Program-made: the position numbers and the translations under genes
Notes under the pieces: generated by a model
Databases searched by the model: none
What the model saw: the letters and a program-made list of their open reading frames with translations, nothing else
Told to the model about the DNA's origin: nothing
Shown here: piece after piece, positions 26,448 through 37,176 of the stretch
Numbering within the stretch: position 1 is the stretch's first letter
Layout of the letters: each line of letters begins with the position of its first letter
NCBI RefSeq assembly: GCF_016583825.1
Contig: NZ_NRRV01000010.1
Coordinates: 42,985-106,984, forward strand
Origin: Thiohalocapsa halophila
Lineage (GTDB): Bacteria > Pseudomonadota > Gammaproteobacteria > Chromatiales > Chromatiaceae
Reading direction: 5' to 3'
Length of the DNA: 64,000 nt

Positions 26448-26878
26448 GGGCGGTGATCGATGCCAGTGTGGCAGTAAAGTGGGTCTTTCCGGACCCGCTG
26501 GTCGAGCCGCATGCCGACCGGGCCGTCGAGGTACTGGAGGCGATCCGCCAAGGCCGCCTCGACGTGATCCAGCCAGTGCATTGGCTGCTGGAGACCACCG
26601 CTGTCGTGGTGCGCTTGCGCCCGGATATCTTGGAGCGGGCGACCGGGCTACTCGATGCGCTGGAGCTTCCGGTCTGCGATGAGCATGCAGTGCTGCTGCG
26701 CGCAGCGCGGCTCGCTGCGGACCTCGACCATCACCTGTTCGATACCCTCTATCACGCCGTCGCGCTTGAACGCGAGGCCACGCTGATTACCGCCGACGAG
26801 CGCTATGTACGCAAGGCCAATGCCCGGGGCGGGCTCGCATGCCTCGGGGACTTCGTCCTGCAGCCCCGAAGCGCTTGA
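26444..26878 (+). CDS. vapC: VapC-like PIN-domain toxin
   Basis: 144 residues with a GTG start. PIN-domain ribonuclease pattern: VIDASVAVKWVFPD (first acidic residue), LLETTAVVVR (second), LDHHLFDTLYHAVAL (third, Asp in FDTLY), and TLITADERYV (fourth). These proteins cut tRNA or rRNA when freed from the antitoxin. It forms a complete type II module with the preceding gene. Confidence 0.9.
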   Translation: MRAVIDASVAVKWVFPDPLVEPHADRAVEVLEAIRQGRLDVIQPVHWLLETTAVVVRLRPDILERATGLLDALELPVCDEHAVLLRAARLAADLDHHLFDTLYHAVALEREATLITADERYVRKANARGGLACLGDFVLQPRSA

Positions 26879-27091
26879 CCTTCTTCAGCGCCAGGCCTGT
26901 GCCCGAGTTGGTTCCGAACGGTACCGAGGCAGACAACTTGCAGGCCATCTGCCATCGCGCCTGCCGCGTTGTCGCTGCGAAGTTAGGCCCAAGGCGCCTG
27001 GTCCGCACCTTTCGGCTGCTCGGGTGCGGGCGCATCCAACCGGTCGGCACGCCGGCTCATGGCGCGAGCGGGCGGTGTGGCGACCCTGCGG

Positions 27092-27721
27092 TCAGACGCT
27101 CTCGGTATCGCGCAGATAGGCCCGCGCCGCGTCGAGCATCTTGCGCCGGCCCAGCAGCACCTGCCAGCGGCTGCCGCCGCACTGGCGCCAGAGCAGAGCG
27201 GCGCGGATGCCGGCGAGCAGCAGTGCGCGGATGCGGTCCTGGTTGTCGGGGTTCTGAAGATACAGCGGATTGCCGCGCACGATGATGCGCGGGGTGAGCT
27301 TGCTGATGGTGTCCTGGTAGATGCCCGCGAGTCCCGCCAGCACCTCGCGGTCCAGCAGCGGCAGGTCGCCGCGGGCGTCGGCGGCGCCCTGGATGCGCCG
27401 GGCAATCTCCTGCGCCATCTTGCGCCGCCCGGCGAGGTTGCGCTCATGGCGCATCAGGGCGACGACGTAGCGGGTGAGCTCCATCTCCCGCTGGGGCTCG
27501 CCGGTGAGCTGGGCCACCACCTGGCGCGCGCCGGTGGCGACGGCGCCCGGCTCGCCGTAGACGGACGCGACGTCCTCGGCGTCGATTTGGAACAGGCTGT
27601 AGATGCAGGGCTCCATCTGCGCCGAGTCCACGCTGCCGCGGTTGGCGATGCGCTGCACGCAGTAGGCCGCTTGATGTAAGCCGGCGAGCGCAATGAGGCG
27701 GTCTTGGTCTGAGTGTTCCAT
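27092..27721 (-). CDS. hflD: High frequency lysogenization protein HflD
   Basis: 209 residues, the usual length of HflD (DUF489). Family-typical beginning DRLIALAGLHQAAYCVQRIA, then YVVALMRHERNLAGRRKM and RIRALLLAGIRAALLWRQ. In E. coli HflD is a membrane-associated protein that interacts with lambda CII; its general role is unclear. It lies next to mnmA on the same strand, with the order mnmA-hflD as in many gammaproteobacteria, here 148 bases apart. Confidence 0.92.
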   Translation of the reverse strand: MEHSDQDRLIALAGLHQAAYCVQRIANRGSVDSAQMEPCIYSLFQIDAEDVASVYGEPGAVATGARQVVAQLTGEPQREMELTRYVVALMRHERNLAGRRKMAQEIARRIQGAADARGDLPLLDREVLAGLAGIYQDTISKLTPRIIVRGNPLYLQNPDNQDRIRALLLAGIRAALLWRQCGGSRWQVLLGRRKMLDAARAYLRDTESV

Positions 27722-27869
27722 TGTGCGTGGCGAGTTGCGAGTTACGAGGAGCGAGTGTGGGGCCGCGTCTGTGGATGATGCGCCACCCCAGTCTGATATG
27801 GGGGCAGGGCGGGGGCAATCCGCAACGGCGGCCCTCGATGTCGACTCGAGCGCTCGGCGTAGGCGGCGC

Positions 27870-28976
27870 CTAAGCGGCAGCGGCGATCACCGCGCCGCCG
27901 AGGCATTCGTCCCGCAGGTAGAAGACCACCGACTGCCCCGGCGTGACGGCACGCTGCGGCTCGGCGAAGCGGACCCGGCAAACCTCGTTATCGTACGCGA
28001 CCAGGGTGCAGGGCTGCAGCGGCTGACGATGGCGCAGCCGACACAGGCACGCGAACGGCAGCCGATCTGCCGTCACCGGCGGCCGGCCCGCGATCCAGTG
28101 CAGCTGCTCGGCCCGCAGCCCGGCGGCGTAGAGCAGCGGATGCTCGGCGCCCTGGACCACCACCAGCGTGTTGCGCGCGGCATCCTTGGCGGCGACGAAC
28201 CAGGGCGCCTCGCCGGCGTCGCGCACGCCGCCTATTCGCAAGCCCGAGCGCTGGCCGATGGTGTACCAAGCGAGCCCGCGGTGCTCGCCGACCACCTGGC
28301 CCGCCGGCGTCTCGATGGGCCCGGGGTCCGCGGGCAGCCAGCGCGCCAGGAAGTCCGCGAAGCGCCGCTCGCCGATGAAGCAGATGCCGGTGCTGTCCTT
28401 CTTGTCGGCATTCGCGAGCCCGAGCCGCCGGGCGATCCCACGAACATTCGCCTTGCTCAGGTCTGCCAGCGGAAACAGCGCGCGGCCGAGCTGGGGCTGC
28501 GTCAGCCGATGTAGGAAATAGGTCTGGTCTTTGCCCGCATCCCGGGCGAGCTGGAGTCGGCTGCCTGCACCGCCGTGCGACACCCGCGCATAGTGGCCGG
28601 TGGCGATCCAGTTGGCGCCCAAGTCCAGGGCATGGTCCAGGAAGGCGCGGAACTTGATCTCGCTGTTGCAGAGCACGTCCGGGTTCGGTGTACGCAGCGC
28701 GCGGTACTCGGCGAGGAAGGCCTCGAACACCCGATCCCAATATTCCGTCGCGAAATTGACGGCTCTGAGCGGGATACCGAGCCGATCCGCGGCCGCCTGC
28801 GCATCGGCCAGGTCCTCGGCGGCCGAGCAATAGCCGGGGGCATCGTCCTCCTCCCAGTTCTTCATGAACAGGCCTTCCACGGCATAGCCCTGCTGCATCA
28901 GCAGGTGCGCCGCGACGGCGGAGTCGACGCCGCCGGAGAGGCCGACGATGACGCGGGGGGCAGAGATAACGGACAA
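27870..28976 (-). CDS. mnmA: tRNA 2-thiouridylase MnmA
   Basis: About 368 residues. Inserts sulfur at U34 of Lys, Glu and Gln tRNAs. ATP-pyrophosphatase P-loop [12 protein letters not shown] at the N-terminus. Catalytic cysteines lie in [12 protein letters not shown] and in [13 protein letters not shown]. Also GHYARV and the C-terminal barrel. The start is uncertain: TTG at 28976 gives [15 protein letters not shown], a normal N-terminus; the frame is open a further 57 codons to an ATG at 29147, through repeat-bearing sequence with no homology. Precedes hflD. Confidence 0.92.
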   Translation of the reverse strand: MSVISAPRVIVGLSGGVDSAVAAHLLMQQGYAVEGLFMKNWEEDDAPGYCSAAEDLADAQAAADRLGIPLRAVNFATEYWDRVFEAFLAEYRALRTPNPDVLCNSEIKFRAFLDHALDLGANWIATGHYARVSHGGAGSRLQLARDAGKDQTYFLHRLTQPQLGRALFPLADLSKANVRGIARRLGLANADKKDSTGICFIGERRFADFLARWLPADPGPIETPAGQVVGEHRGLAWYTIGQRSGLRIGGVRDAGEAPWFVAAKDAARNTLVVVQGAEHPLLYAAGLRAEQLHWIAGRPPVTADRLPFACLCRLRHRQPLQPCTLVAYDNEVCRVRFAEPQRAVTPGQSVVFYLRDECLGGAVIAAAA

Positions 28977-29454
28977 GGGGGCCTTTGGGATTCGGGTACC
29001 GTCGTTGGGCGCGGGTAAGAGCTGAGCGATGGGCGGTGTACAACCCGGCAATATCGGCGCGGCCGTCACGGCGTTGTCGGGCCCTAGATCCGGTATTTGA
29101 ACCACGAAGAGCACGAAGAACACGAAGCAGCCCAGCAGGATAAGCACGCTCGCGCGGCCACCTGCCGGGTGAGCGACATCGCGGCGATGTCGACCTTAAA
29201 GCGCCTGTCTCTTTTCGCGTTCTCCTTCGTGCTCTTCGTGTGCTTCGTGGTGAACAGCTCCTCTTAGGGGCAAAGCTCCCGTCCACGGCAGCCGAAGTTT
29301 AGCCGATCGGTCAGGGGCTGCCGAGCAGGTCTTGGGGCTGTGGGCGCAGGCTTGACCGAGCGACAGGCCGGCGCCGGGCCCGGCGCGCCCTGTCGCTCGG
29401 CAACGGCGTTGCTCAATGCCGCTGTGCGGTGCCCACTCGCGCCGAGACGCTTGC
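28977..29454. other. Intergenic stretch with CACGAAG repeats
   Basis: 478 bases upstream of mnmA. The recognisable content is the pair of inverted repeat units at 29101-29127 and 29225-29251. No gene is seen; the long reading frames here have no family resemblance. Confidence 0.4.
29101..29251. repeat. Inverted pair of 27-bp CACGAAG-type repeat units
   Basis: ACCACGAAGAGCACGAAG (unit at 29101-29127) and, in reverse orientation, ACCACGAAGCACACGAAG (29251-29225). Each unit holds three GAAG blocks 9 bases apart. Such ACCACGAAG units are common intergenic repeats in proteobacterial genomes. Confidence 0.75.
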
Positions 29455-30249
29455 CTAGGATGCAGACAGCACCCGCGCAGCGCGCATGCGCAGCCGCCCG
29501 TAGGTGAGCAGGGCACCGATCAGCAGCGCCGCCTCGCCGGCGAAGGCCGCGCCATAGGCCAACAGCGGGGCATCAACGGTGACCAGGTTCATCAAGTCCA
29601 CGATGCCTGCGCCGATCACGCTGGCCAGCGCGCGCCCGAGCTGGAAGCCGAGCCCCCAGACCCCCAGCAGCAGCCCGGCACTGGGGGCGCTGGTGAGCTC
29701 CACCGCCTGCGCCAGCAGGCTCGCCGCCGCAAGCCCGCTGCTCAGCCCCAGCCCCAGCAGCCCGGCACCGACCACCAGCCCGAGGATCTTCACCACCTCG
29801 TAGAGATTGGCCGCCCGCGCCCGCGGCACGCCGGCGGCGAAGCGGTCGGTCAGCAAGGCCTGGACGGTGTTGCCGGTGAGATTGCGGCCGACCCCGTAGA
29901 GCAGGAGCCCGAGCACAATCAGCGCGCCACCGGCGCTCGCCGGCGCCGGCGTCTGCACCACCAGCACCACGGCCAGCGCGGCACCGCCGCCGGAGAGCAG
30001 GGCGCCGAGGACCAGGTAGGGCTCCCGCCGCCGTCCCCATAGCGGGTAGGCGTCCGACAGATGCCCGAGCCAAATGCGCACCGGCGAGATCAGCAACGGA
30101 ACGGCGATGAACAGCCCCGCCAGGATCACCGGCAGGCCCACCTCCACCACCATGACCCGGTTGATGACACTGCCCGCCAGGATCGACAGCAGCGTCAGGC
30201 TGAGCGGCAGGTCGGCGAGGCGGATCAGCGAGGCAGGGCGGTTTTGCAT
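29455..30249 (-). CDS. PucC-like (BCH2 family) membrane protein, shortened
   Basis: 264 residues. The N-terminal half has BCH2/PucC family signatures: ILAGSVINRVMVVEVGLP (compare GTLNRVMIVEL), ISPVRIWLGHLSDAYPLWG, GRRREPYLVLG and a HTTQT-like region (NLTGNTVQALLTDR). PucC-type major-facilitator proteins help assemble light-harvesting complexes in purple bacteria. The family is usually 430-480 residues long; here the central membrane segments between LGLVVGAGLL and GAGIVDLMNLV are missing, so it is either a short variant or an internally deleted copy. ATG 30249 preferred; 30288 is possible. On the same strand as the hydrogenase operon, 256 bases after hynL. Confidence 0.65.
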   Translation of the reverse strand: MQNRPASLIRLADLPLSLTLLSILAGSVINRVMVVEVGLPVILAGLFIAVPLLISPVRIWLGHLSDAYPLWGRRREPYLVLGALLSGGGAALAVVLVVQTPAPASAGGALIVLGLLLYGVGRNLTGNTVQALLTDRFAAGVPRARAANLYEVVKILGLVVGAGLLGLGLSSGLAAASLLAQAVELTSAPSAGLLLGVWGLGFQLGRALASVIGAGIVDLMNLVTVDAPLLAYGAAFAGEAALLIGALLTYGRLRMRAARVLSAS

Positions 30250-30466
30250 GGTAGGGCTGCTTCGCCACGAGGTCGGTGCAGGGCGCAAAGGCGCCGTCTC
30301 GTCTGGGTCCTTCAGCGTCAGTACGAGCAGCGGGGGTAGACAAGCCAGACAAGGTCCGCCGAGCGGCGCTCGGCGTCCCCGGGGGTTGGGGAGGCAGCGG
30401 GAGTGCGCACCCCTTGTGCTTGCCGACTTGCAGCCGGGCCGTTGTGCAGCCCGGGTCCTGCCGGCG

Positions 30467-30493
30467 GGGCCGGCGGCGTTGCGCCGCCGGCCC
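30467..30493. terminator. Strong GC hairpin after hynL
   Basis: GGGCCGGCGGCG, loop TTG, then CGCCGCCGGCCC: a perfect 12-bp stem starting 11 bases beyond the hynL stop. There is no T-run, so it is a stem without the classic terminator tail, but it may end or protect the hydrogenase mRNA. Confidence 0.55.
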
Positions 30494-30504
30494 GGGCTCG
30501 GCCC

Positions 30505-32253
<1,749 letters not shown>

Positions 32254-32443
32254 TATTGAGTACCGAGGTTCGAGGAGTGACTTTCGAGTTTCGAGGGGCG
32301 AGTTTCGACGGGCGAGCTACAAGCTTCGAGCAACGAGCTTCGAGTGCGGAGGGCTGAGCAGAGCCTGCAGGGGGCACTTCAACAAGCGCCTGCGCCCTTG
32401 GTCTGCCGCCCCTCGCTGCTCGCTACTCGTAACTCGTCACTCC
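32254..32443. repeat. Repeat-rich spacer between isp2 and hynL
   Basis: Clusters of short units such as CGAG, TTCGAG and GGGCGAG (32262-32355) are followed, after 50 bases, by reverse-complement units (CTACTCGTAACTCGTCACTC and similar, to 32475). Together they could fold into a long imperfect hairpin inside the hydrogenase transcript. Similar units (GCGAGTTGCGAGTTACGAGG) occur at 27729. Confidence 0.6.
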
Positions 32444-33850
32444 CTACTCCTTACTCGTCACTCGCTCGTCGTCACTCTCAACCAAGTGGTCCGCGATGAG
32501 CTCCGTCAGCCCCACCACCGGAATGTCCATGGTGTACTCCTCCAGCCCTTCCTCCAGCTGGGTGCGGCAGGTGGCGCACATGGTCACCATGCGATCGGGC
32601 TCCACCTCTTCGATCTGCGCCTTCTTCTTCTTGAAGGCGGCGAGCTTCAGCTCCTCGGCGCGCTCGTTGGAGGACACGCCGCCGCCGGCACCGCAGCACC
32701 ACTGCATCTTGCCGTGCTCCTTCAGGTCCACGAACTCGTCCGCCACCAGGTCCATCAGGTTGCGCTGCTGCTGGATGACGCCGCTCTTGCGCGCCAGGTT
32801 GCAGGGGTCGTGCATGGAGAGCCGGTCGTCCTCCTTGCCCTCGGTCTTGATGCGGCCCTCGGCGCGCAGCTGCTCCAGCACCTCGATGATGTGGAAGACC
32901 TTGAACGGGTAGGCCCGCTTGATGGCGTTGGGGCCCTCCCAGCGGATGGCCGTGTAGGCATGGCCGCATTCGGGGCTGATGACGTTCTTCACGCCCAGCG
33001 CCTCGGCGGCGTCCACCACCCGCTGTACCAGGGTCGCGGCGATGTCTTTGGAGCCGATCTGAATACCCGCGTTGGTGGCCTCGAAGCACTGCTGGCTCAG
33101 CGTCCAGGAGACGCCGGCGTGGGCGAAGATCTTGGTCAGGGCTTCCAGGTATTCCGGGAAGTTGATGATCTCCATGGAAGACAGCAGCACCAGATAGTCG
33201 GCGCCCTGCTTGTCGATGGGCACTTCCAAGCCGGTGGATTGCTCCACGTGCTTGATCTGCACATCCAGTGTCTTCCACTTGAGCCCCATCGGACTGCCGG
33301 TGTTGACGGCGCGCACCGAGGCGGCGATGAGCCCCTCCGGCGAATGGCCGCTGGCCACCTGACCCTCACGGGCCTTGCGGATCATGTAGTGGATGTCGTT
33401 GCCGACGGGGCAGACCATGGAGCAGCGCCCGCACATGGTGCAGGAGTCGTACAGCAGCGGCTCCCATTCGGCGAGCATCGCGTCGGTGACCTGCTTGCCG
33501 CCGACGAGCTTGTCCAATCCGAGCTTGTCCAGGCCCCACTTCTCCAGCGGCAGCTTCTCGCGGAGCGTGCTCTTGAGCTTGCCCCAGAAGGTGAACTCCT
33601 GCTCCCAGAGGATGCGCATGGGCTCCAGCTTGTGGATGGGGGTGTACTTCGGATCCCCGGTTTCCACATAGAACGGGCAGGCGGTGGCGCAGAGCCCGCA
33701 GTGGACGCAGCTGGAGAAGAAGGACGCCACCGGGGCGTCCATTTCCTCGCGTAGGGCATTCAGGCCGCGCGCCAGCGAAAAGCTGCCGGCGGATTGCTCG
33801 GTGCCGCGCTCGGGGAGGTCGGCGCCGGGTGTGAGAACGGCTTCGGTCAT
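32444..33850 (-). CDS. isp2: Isp2, heterodisulfide-reductase-like iron-sulfur protein
   Basis: 468 residues. Two 4Fe-4S motifs near the N-terminus (CVHCGLCATACPF and CTMCGRCSMVCPV), then two CCG-type domains (with HDPCNLARKSG and CCGAGGGV), as in HdrD/GlpC/DsrK proteins. In Isp-type hydrogenases it carries electrons between the small subunit and the membrane cytochrome Isp1. The ATG overlaps the isp1 stop by 4 bases. Confidence 0.93.
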   Translation of the reverse strand: MTEAVLTPGADLPERGTEQSAGSFSLARGLNALREEMDAPVASFFSSCVHCGLCATACPFYVETGDPKYTPIHKLEPMRILWEQEFTFWGKLKSTLREKLPLEKWGLDKLGLDKLVGGKQVTDAMLAEWEPLLYDSCTMCGRCSMVCPVGNDIHYMIRKAREGQVASGHSPEGLIAASVRAVNTGSPMGLKWKTLDVQIKHVEQSTGLEVPIDKQGADYLVLLSSMEIINFPEYLEALTKIFAHAGVSWTLSQQCFEATNAGIQIGSKDIAATLVQRVVDAAEALGVKNVISPECGHAYTAIRWEGPNAIKRAYPFKVFHIIEVLEQLRAEGRIKTEGKEDDRLSMHDPCNLARKSGVIQQQRNLMDLVADEFVDLKEHGKMQWCCGAGGGVSSNERAEELKLAAFKKKKAQIEEVEPDRMVTMCATCRTQLEEGLEEYTMDIPVVGLTELIADHLVESDDERVTSKE

Positions 33851-34506
33851 GACTGCACCCCCTTACGGCCGAAGATGGCGCCGTTGTAGTAGCGCGCGAC
33901 GAAGGCCGTGAAGATGTGTGAAAGCTTGGTGAACGGCAGGACGACCAGGAAGATCTCCGCCGCCAGGATGTGAATGCCGAGCGCCAGCGGATAGGGATTG
34001 ATCATCCGATGGTAGGCGAGCCAGCCCGTCAGCATTACCAGGAAGGTGACGCCCCAGATCAAATAGTCTTCGGGCGTGGACAGGAAGCGCTTCACCGGCT
34101 GCGCCAGCCGGTGCACCAGCGCCGCGATCAGGCCGAGCAGGGTGATGGCGGTGACGGCATCCACCACCGGGTTCGGCAACGCCGGCCAGGCGATGCCGAA
34201 GGTGGACTTGATCAGCTCCACATGCGGGATGAACAGGAGCAGGGCGATGATGAAGCCAATGTGCCATACCATCCCGACGACAACATCGAACGGCGCGGCC
34301 TTGAAGGTGCCGGGATTCGGCTCGAAGCGCTTGTACATGGTGCGCAGACCGCCGGCGACGGCGCTGCCGCGGGGCGCGGCATAGTTGTGCGCGCGGCCGA
34401 GGGCGAAGATCTCCACCAGCCGCACCAGCACACCGAGCGCGAACACGGCCAGGGCCGCCTGGAACAGCGGACCCTTGGTCAGCATGAGGAATTCCATCGC
34501 GGTCAT
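33847..34506 (-). CDS. isp1: Isp1, b-type cytochrome subunit of hydrogenase
   Basis: 219 residues with about five membrane segments (FQAALAVFALGVLVRLVEIF, VVVGMVWHIGFIIALLLF, AVTAITLLGLIAALVHRL, IWGVTFLVMLTGWLAYHRM, ALGIHILAAEIFLVVLPFTK). It resembles NarI/DsrM-like heme b proteins; the histidines in MVWHIG, LVHRL, AYHRM and GIHIL are likely heme ligands. Links hydrogenase electrons to the quinone pool. ATG 34506 overlaps the hynS stop by 4 bases, and its own stop overlaps isp2 by 4. Confidence 0.9.
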   Translation of the reverse strand: MTAMEFLMLTKGPLFQAALAVFALGVLVRLVEIFALGRAHNYAAPRGSAVAGGLRTMYKRFEPNPGTFKAAPFDVVVGMVWHIGFIIALLLFIPHVELIKSTFGIAWPALPNPVVDAVTAITLLGLIAALVHRLAQPVKRFLSTPEDYLIWGVTFLVMLTGWLAYHRMINPYPLALGIHILAAEIFLVVLPFTKLSHIFTAFVARYYNGAIFGRKGVQS

Positions 34507-35642
34507 AGCTTCTCCTCCAGCTGCTCGGCGGTGACGGTTTCGTGTTGCTTCTCGGCAGTCCTGGCCTTGCTGCGCGCCAGCAGCCCGGCGCCGGTGCCCA
34601 CGGCCACGCCGGCGGCACCGGCGGCGAGCAGCATGTCGCCGGATCTGCCCGGCGGCACCGACAGCGCATCGTAGAAGCCGCCGGCGTCCCAGAAGTCCGG
34701 CTCGGAGCAGCCCAGGCAGGGCGCCCCGGACTCCACCGGCCAGCTGACGCCGCCGTTCCATTTCATGGTGGCGCAGGCGTTGTAGGTCATGGGGCCCTTG
34801 CAGCCGAGGCGATACAGGCACCAGCCCTTTTTCGCGCCCTCGTCGTCGAAGGTCTCGGCGAACAGGCCCTTGTCATAGAACGGGCGCCGATAGCAGCGAT
34901 CGTGGATGGACTGGCCGAAGAAGGCGAGCGGGCGGTTGTACTGGTCCAGCTCCGGGAGCTTGCCAAAGGTGAGGTACTGCGCCAGCACGCCGGTGATGAC
35001 CATGGGCACCGGCGGACAGCCGGAGACGTTGATGACGGGCTTGTCCTTGATCAGGTCCTGCACCGATACGGCGCCGGAGGGATTCGGGTCCGCCTTGGGC
35101 AGGCCGCCGAAGGCCGCACAGCTGCCCACGGCAATGACCGCGGCGGCGTCGGCGACGGTCTCCATCAGCATGTCGTAGTTGCTGATGCCGGCGATGGTGC
35201 TGTAGCCGGGGTTGGCCTTGGGGCCGGGCAGGGAGCCGTCCACCACCACCAGGTACTCACCGGCGTTGGCGTGCATGGCCTCCTCGCGGGCGTGCTCGGC
35301 GGCGTCGCCGGCGGCGGCCTGGAGCGTGTGGTGGTAGTCCAGGCTGATGGTGTCCAGGATCAGGTTCTCCACCGTCGGCGAGAAGCTGCGGGTCAGGGAC
35401 TCGGTGCAGCCGGTGCACTCCTGGAAGGAGAGCCAGATCACCGACGGGCGCCGGGCGCTCTCCAGCGCCGCGGCAATGGCCGGGGCCATGCTCGGCGGCA
35501 GCGCCATCAGGCTGGCCGTGGCGGCACAGAATTGCATGAAGCCTCGGCGGGAGACGCCGTTGCGGCGCAGGCTCTCGCCGAGTGTGGGCTGGGGGGTTGG
35601 CGCGGGCCGCCCATCGGTGCGTTGCGGGCTTGCTGTGGCCAT
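34503..35642 (-). CDS. hynS: [NiFe] hydrogenase small subunit (HynS) with Tat signal
   Basis: 379 residues. The N-terminal twin-arginine signal SRRGFMQFC (Arg32-Arg33) exports the folded dimer. Fe-S ligands are in ECTGCTESL, GSCAAFGG, VSGCPPVP, HDRC, GCKGPMTYNAC and GAPCLGCSEPDF. A C-terminal hydrophobic helix (MLLAAGAAGVAVGTGAGLLA) anchors it in the membrane. The start at 35642 has a strong AGGAGGAACG ribosome site; the in-frame TTG ten codons upstream does not. First structural gene of hynS-isp1-isp2-hynL. Confidence 0.95.
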   Translation of the reverse strand: MATASPQRTDGRPAPTPQPTLGESLRRNGVSRRGFMQFCAATASLMALPPSMAPAIAAALESARRPSVIWLSFQECTGCTESLTRSFSPTVENLILDTISLDYHHTLQAAAGDAAEHAREEAMHANAGEYLVVVDGSLPGPKANPGYSTIAGISNYDMLMETVADAAAVIAVGSCAAFGGLPKADPNPSGAVSVQDLIKDKPVINVSGCPPVPMVITGVLAQYLTFGKLPELDQYNRPLAFFGQSIHDRCYRRPFYDKGLFAETFDDEGAKKGWCLYRLGCKGPMTYNACATMKWNGGVSWPVESGAPCLGCSEPDFWDAGGFYDALSVPPGRSGDMLLAAGAAGVAVGTGAGLLARSKARTAEKQHETVTAEQLEEKL

Positions 35643-35780
35643 CGTTCCTCCTGTTGTTTGAGGTACAGGCAATCCGTTGCCGGATGTCGGAAAGCTTGCG
35701 GGCGAAATGCCGTGAGCGCCCTGTATCCAGCGTTGGACGCCCAGTGGATACGCAGGCGGCTGCTTCAGCGGCCGCCGCGC

Positions 35781-36209
35781 TCAGGTCGCATCCGGGGCGC
35801 CCGCGAGCTGCGTATTGAGGGCGGCCAGCGCGGCGCCGAGGTCCTCCGGCTGGCTGCGCAGCAATTGCGGCACATGGTCGACCTCCAGGTGTAGGGCGAC
35901 GCGTTGGCCGTCGGTGTTGAGGTACTCCACGATCCAGACGCCGCTGAAGGCGGTCTCCTGAATATGCGTAAGCCCCAGCGCGTCGACGGTGGCCGTGACC
36001 TCACCGGTGCCGAGCAGGGCCATCAGCCGCTCCTCGTCACCCGGCCCGAAGGGCATGGCGCCGAGGTCGATCTGCGTGGGCTCGCCACCCTGGACCAGCT
36101 GCGCCAGCGCGTGGCGGACCTGGCTCAGCACCGGCAGTGCATTGCCGTACTCCGCCGGCGGCGCCGGCTCGCCTTCGATCTTGATCGGGATGTCACCGAT
36201 GGGCGCCAT
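35781..36209 (-). CDS. HupH/HyaF-like hydrogenase maturation protein, single-domain
   Basis: 142 residues. It matches the C-terminal domain of the HupH/HyaF family (ALPVLSQVRHALAQLVQGGE, MALLGTGEVTATVDALG, then IQETAFSGVWIVEYLN, LEVDHVPQLLRSQPED). HupH assists Fe-S cluster handling of the hydrogenase small subunit. Full HupH has two such domains and about 280 residues, so this is a short form. It lies 139 bases upstream of hynS on the same strand, and is probably part of the same operon. GGGAGCGAGAG upstream of the ATG is a ribosome site. Confidence 0.8.
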   Translation of the reverse strand: MAPIGDIPIKIEGEPAPPAEYGNALPVLSQVRHALAQLVQGGEPTQIDLGAMPFGPGDEERLMALLGTGEVTATVDALGLTHIQETAFSGVWIVEYLNTDGQRVALHLEVDHVPQLLRSQPEDLGAALAALNTQLAGAPDAT

Positions 36210-36290
36210 CTCTCGCTCCCGTATCGCTACTTGATAATTTTAGTTGGATCTAATGAACTGGGGTTTGACCCAAGGCAGGTTTCGCAGAGG
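36210..36290 (-). promoter_or_regulatory. AT-rich leader, candidate promoter of the hydrogenase operon
   Basis: Locally AT-rich DNA (TAAAAT at about 36240 on the minus strand) ahead of the HupH-like gene. An imperfect palindrome TGGGGT-TTG-ACCCAA lies at about 36258-36272. No sigma-54 consensus is seen. A weak call from composition and one inverted repeat. Confidence 0.3.
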
Positions 36291-36353
36291 CGGTGCGAAT
36301 TCGCAGCCCGCTCGCCGATACCTTTGTCGTCACAGGGAAAACAACGTTCGCCG

Positions 36354-36384
36354 GCGGAGCCGGAAGATGCGGCTTCCCGGCTCC
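36354..36384. terminator. Hairpin between hynD and the HupH-like gene
   Basis: CGGAGCCGG and CCGGCTCCG, perfect 9-bp arms with a 13-base loop, lie 88 bases past the hynD stop. On the minus strand no T-run follows directly. It may end the hynD transcript, or act as a dispersed element. Confidence 0.4.
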
Positions 36385-36471
36385 GTTATGTTCAGCAATT
36401 TGCGTCACTGAGCATGGCGGGCATTCTGCTCCGCAGGGAAAACGCCAATCAATGGGCGCCTCCCTGGCGGC

Positions 36472-36984
36472 TCAATCACCGCCGCGCCAGCGCGCGAGCA
36501 AGCCTGCGACCTCGGCCACCGCCATCGGCACAGCGGCGGCCACGGCCGGGCTCAGCTCGCTGCCCCAGTCCACCGCGGCCGGCTCGACGCCGACAAGGGC
36601 GCGCCGGGCGGGCAGGCTATCGGTCAGCCGGGCGATGTCGAAGAGATCCGACAGACTCACCTCGTGCACATTGTTGGCGTGCTGGGAGAGCTGCGCGTCC
36701 ATGGCGTCGCCCTCCAGCACCCGCACGGTGCCCGGCGCCTGCCCCATGCGCGCGGCGTCCACGACAATGAGCCAGGCCGCCTCGCCGATGGGCCCGGCGA
36801 GGGTGAAGCTGAGCGTGCCGCCGTCCATCAGCTCGATGCTCGGATCGGCGTCGGCGACTGGCTTCAGCGCCGCCAGCACGGCAGCGCCGACGGCCTCGTC
36901 CGTCATCAGGACATTGCCGAGGCCGAGGATCAGGGTCGCGGCCGCGGCGTCGGATGTCGGAGGGGTTTGCTCGGTCATGGGCAT
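36472..36984 (-). CDS. hynD: Hydrogenase maturation protease HynD/HupD
   Basis: About 170 residues. Typical HycI/HupD endopeptidase: ILGLGNVLMTDEAVGAAVL (first metal-binding acidic residue, Glu), then ELMDGGTLSF (Asp) and ANNVHEVSLSDLF (His). It removes the C-terminal peptide from the large subunit after nickel insertion. The start at 36984 (MPMTEQ) or 36978 (MTEQ) is chosen; the frame opens earlier at 37152 without homology. Upstream of the HupH-like gene on the same strand, divergent from hypC. Confidence 0.93.
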   Translation of the reverse strand: MPMTEQTPPTSDAAAATLILGLGNVLMTDEAVGAAVLAALKPVADADPSIELMDGGTLSFTLAGPIGEAAWLIVVDAARMGQAPGTVRVLEGDAMDAQLSQHANNVHEVSLSDLFDIARLTDSLPARRALVGVEPAAVDWGSELSPAVAAAVPMAVAEVAGLLARWRGGD

Positions 36985-37176
36985 GGCGTGGGTCGGTGCG
37001 GCCGCTGGCCGGTCGCCGGTGGACAGGGGTGGGGAGCGCGCTCGGGTAGACGAAATGATGCCGAATCCGCAGCCCGAGCGGATTGATCGGGCACAGGAAG
37101 AGGGCGGTTGCCGCTTGCCGGACCGCCCGGGCGGCCTTAGGCTCCTCGGCAATACTCACCGATACGGGCCGCCACC

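Noticed and set aside
26880..26900. 18-base match TTGACCTTCTTCAGCGCC shared by acnA (about 24737) and the region after vapC
   Set aside because: Flanks do not align; probably a chance match of common Ala-Leu-Lys-Lys-Val codons.
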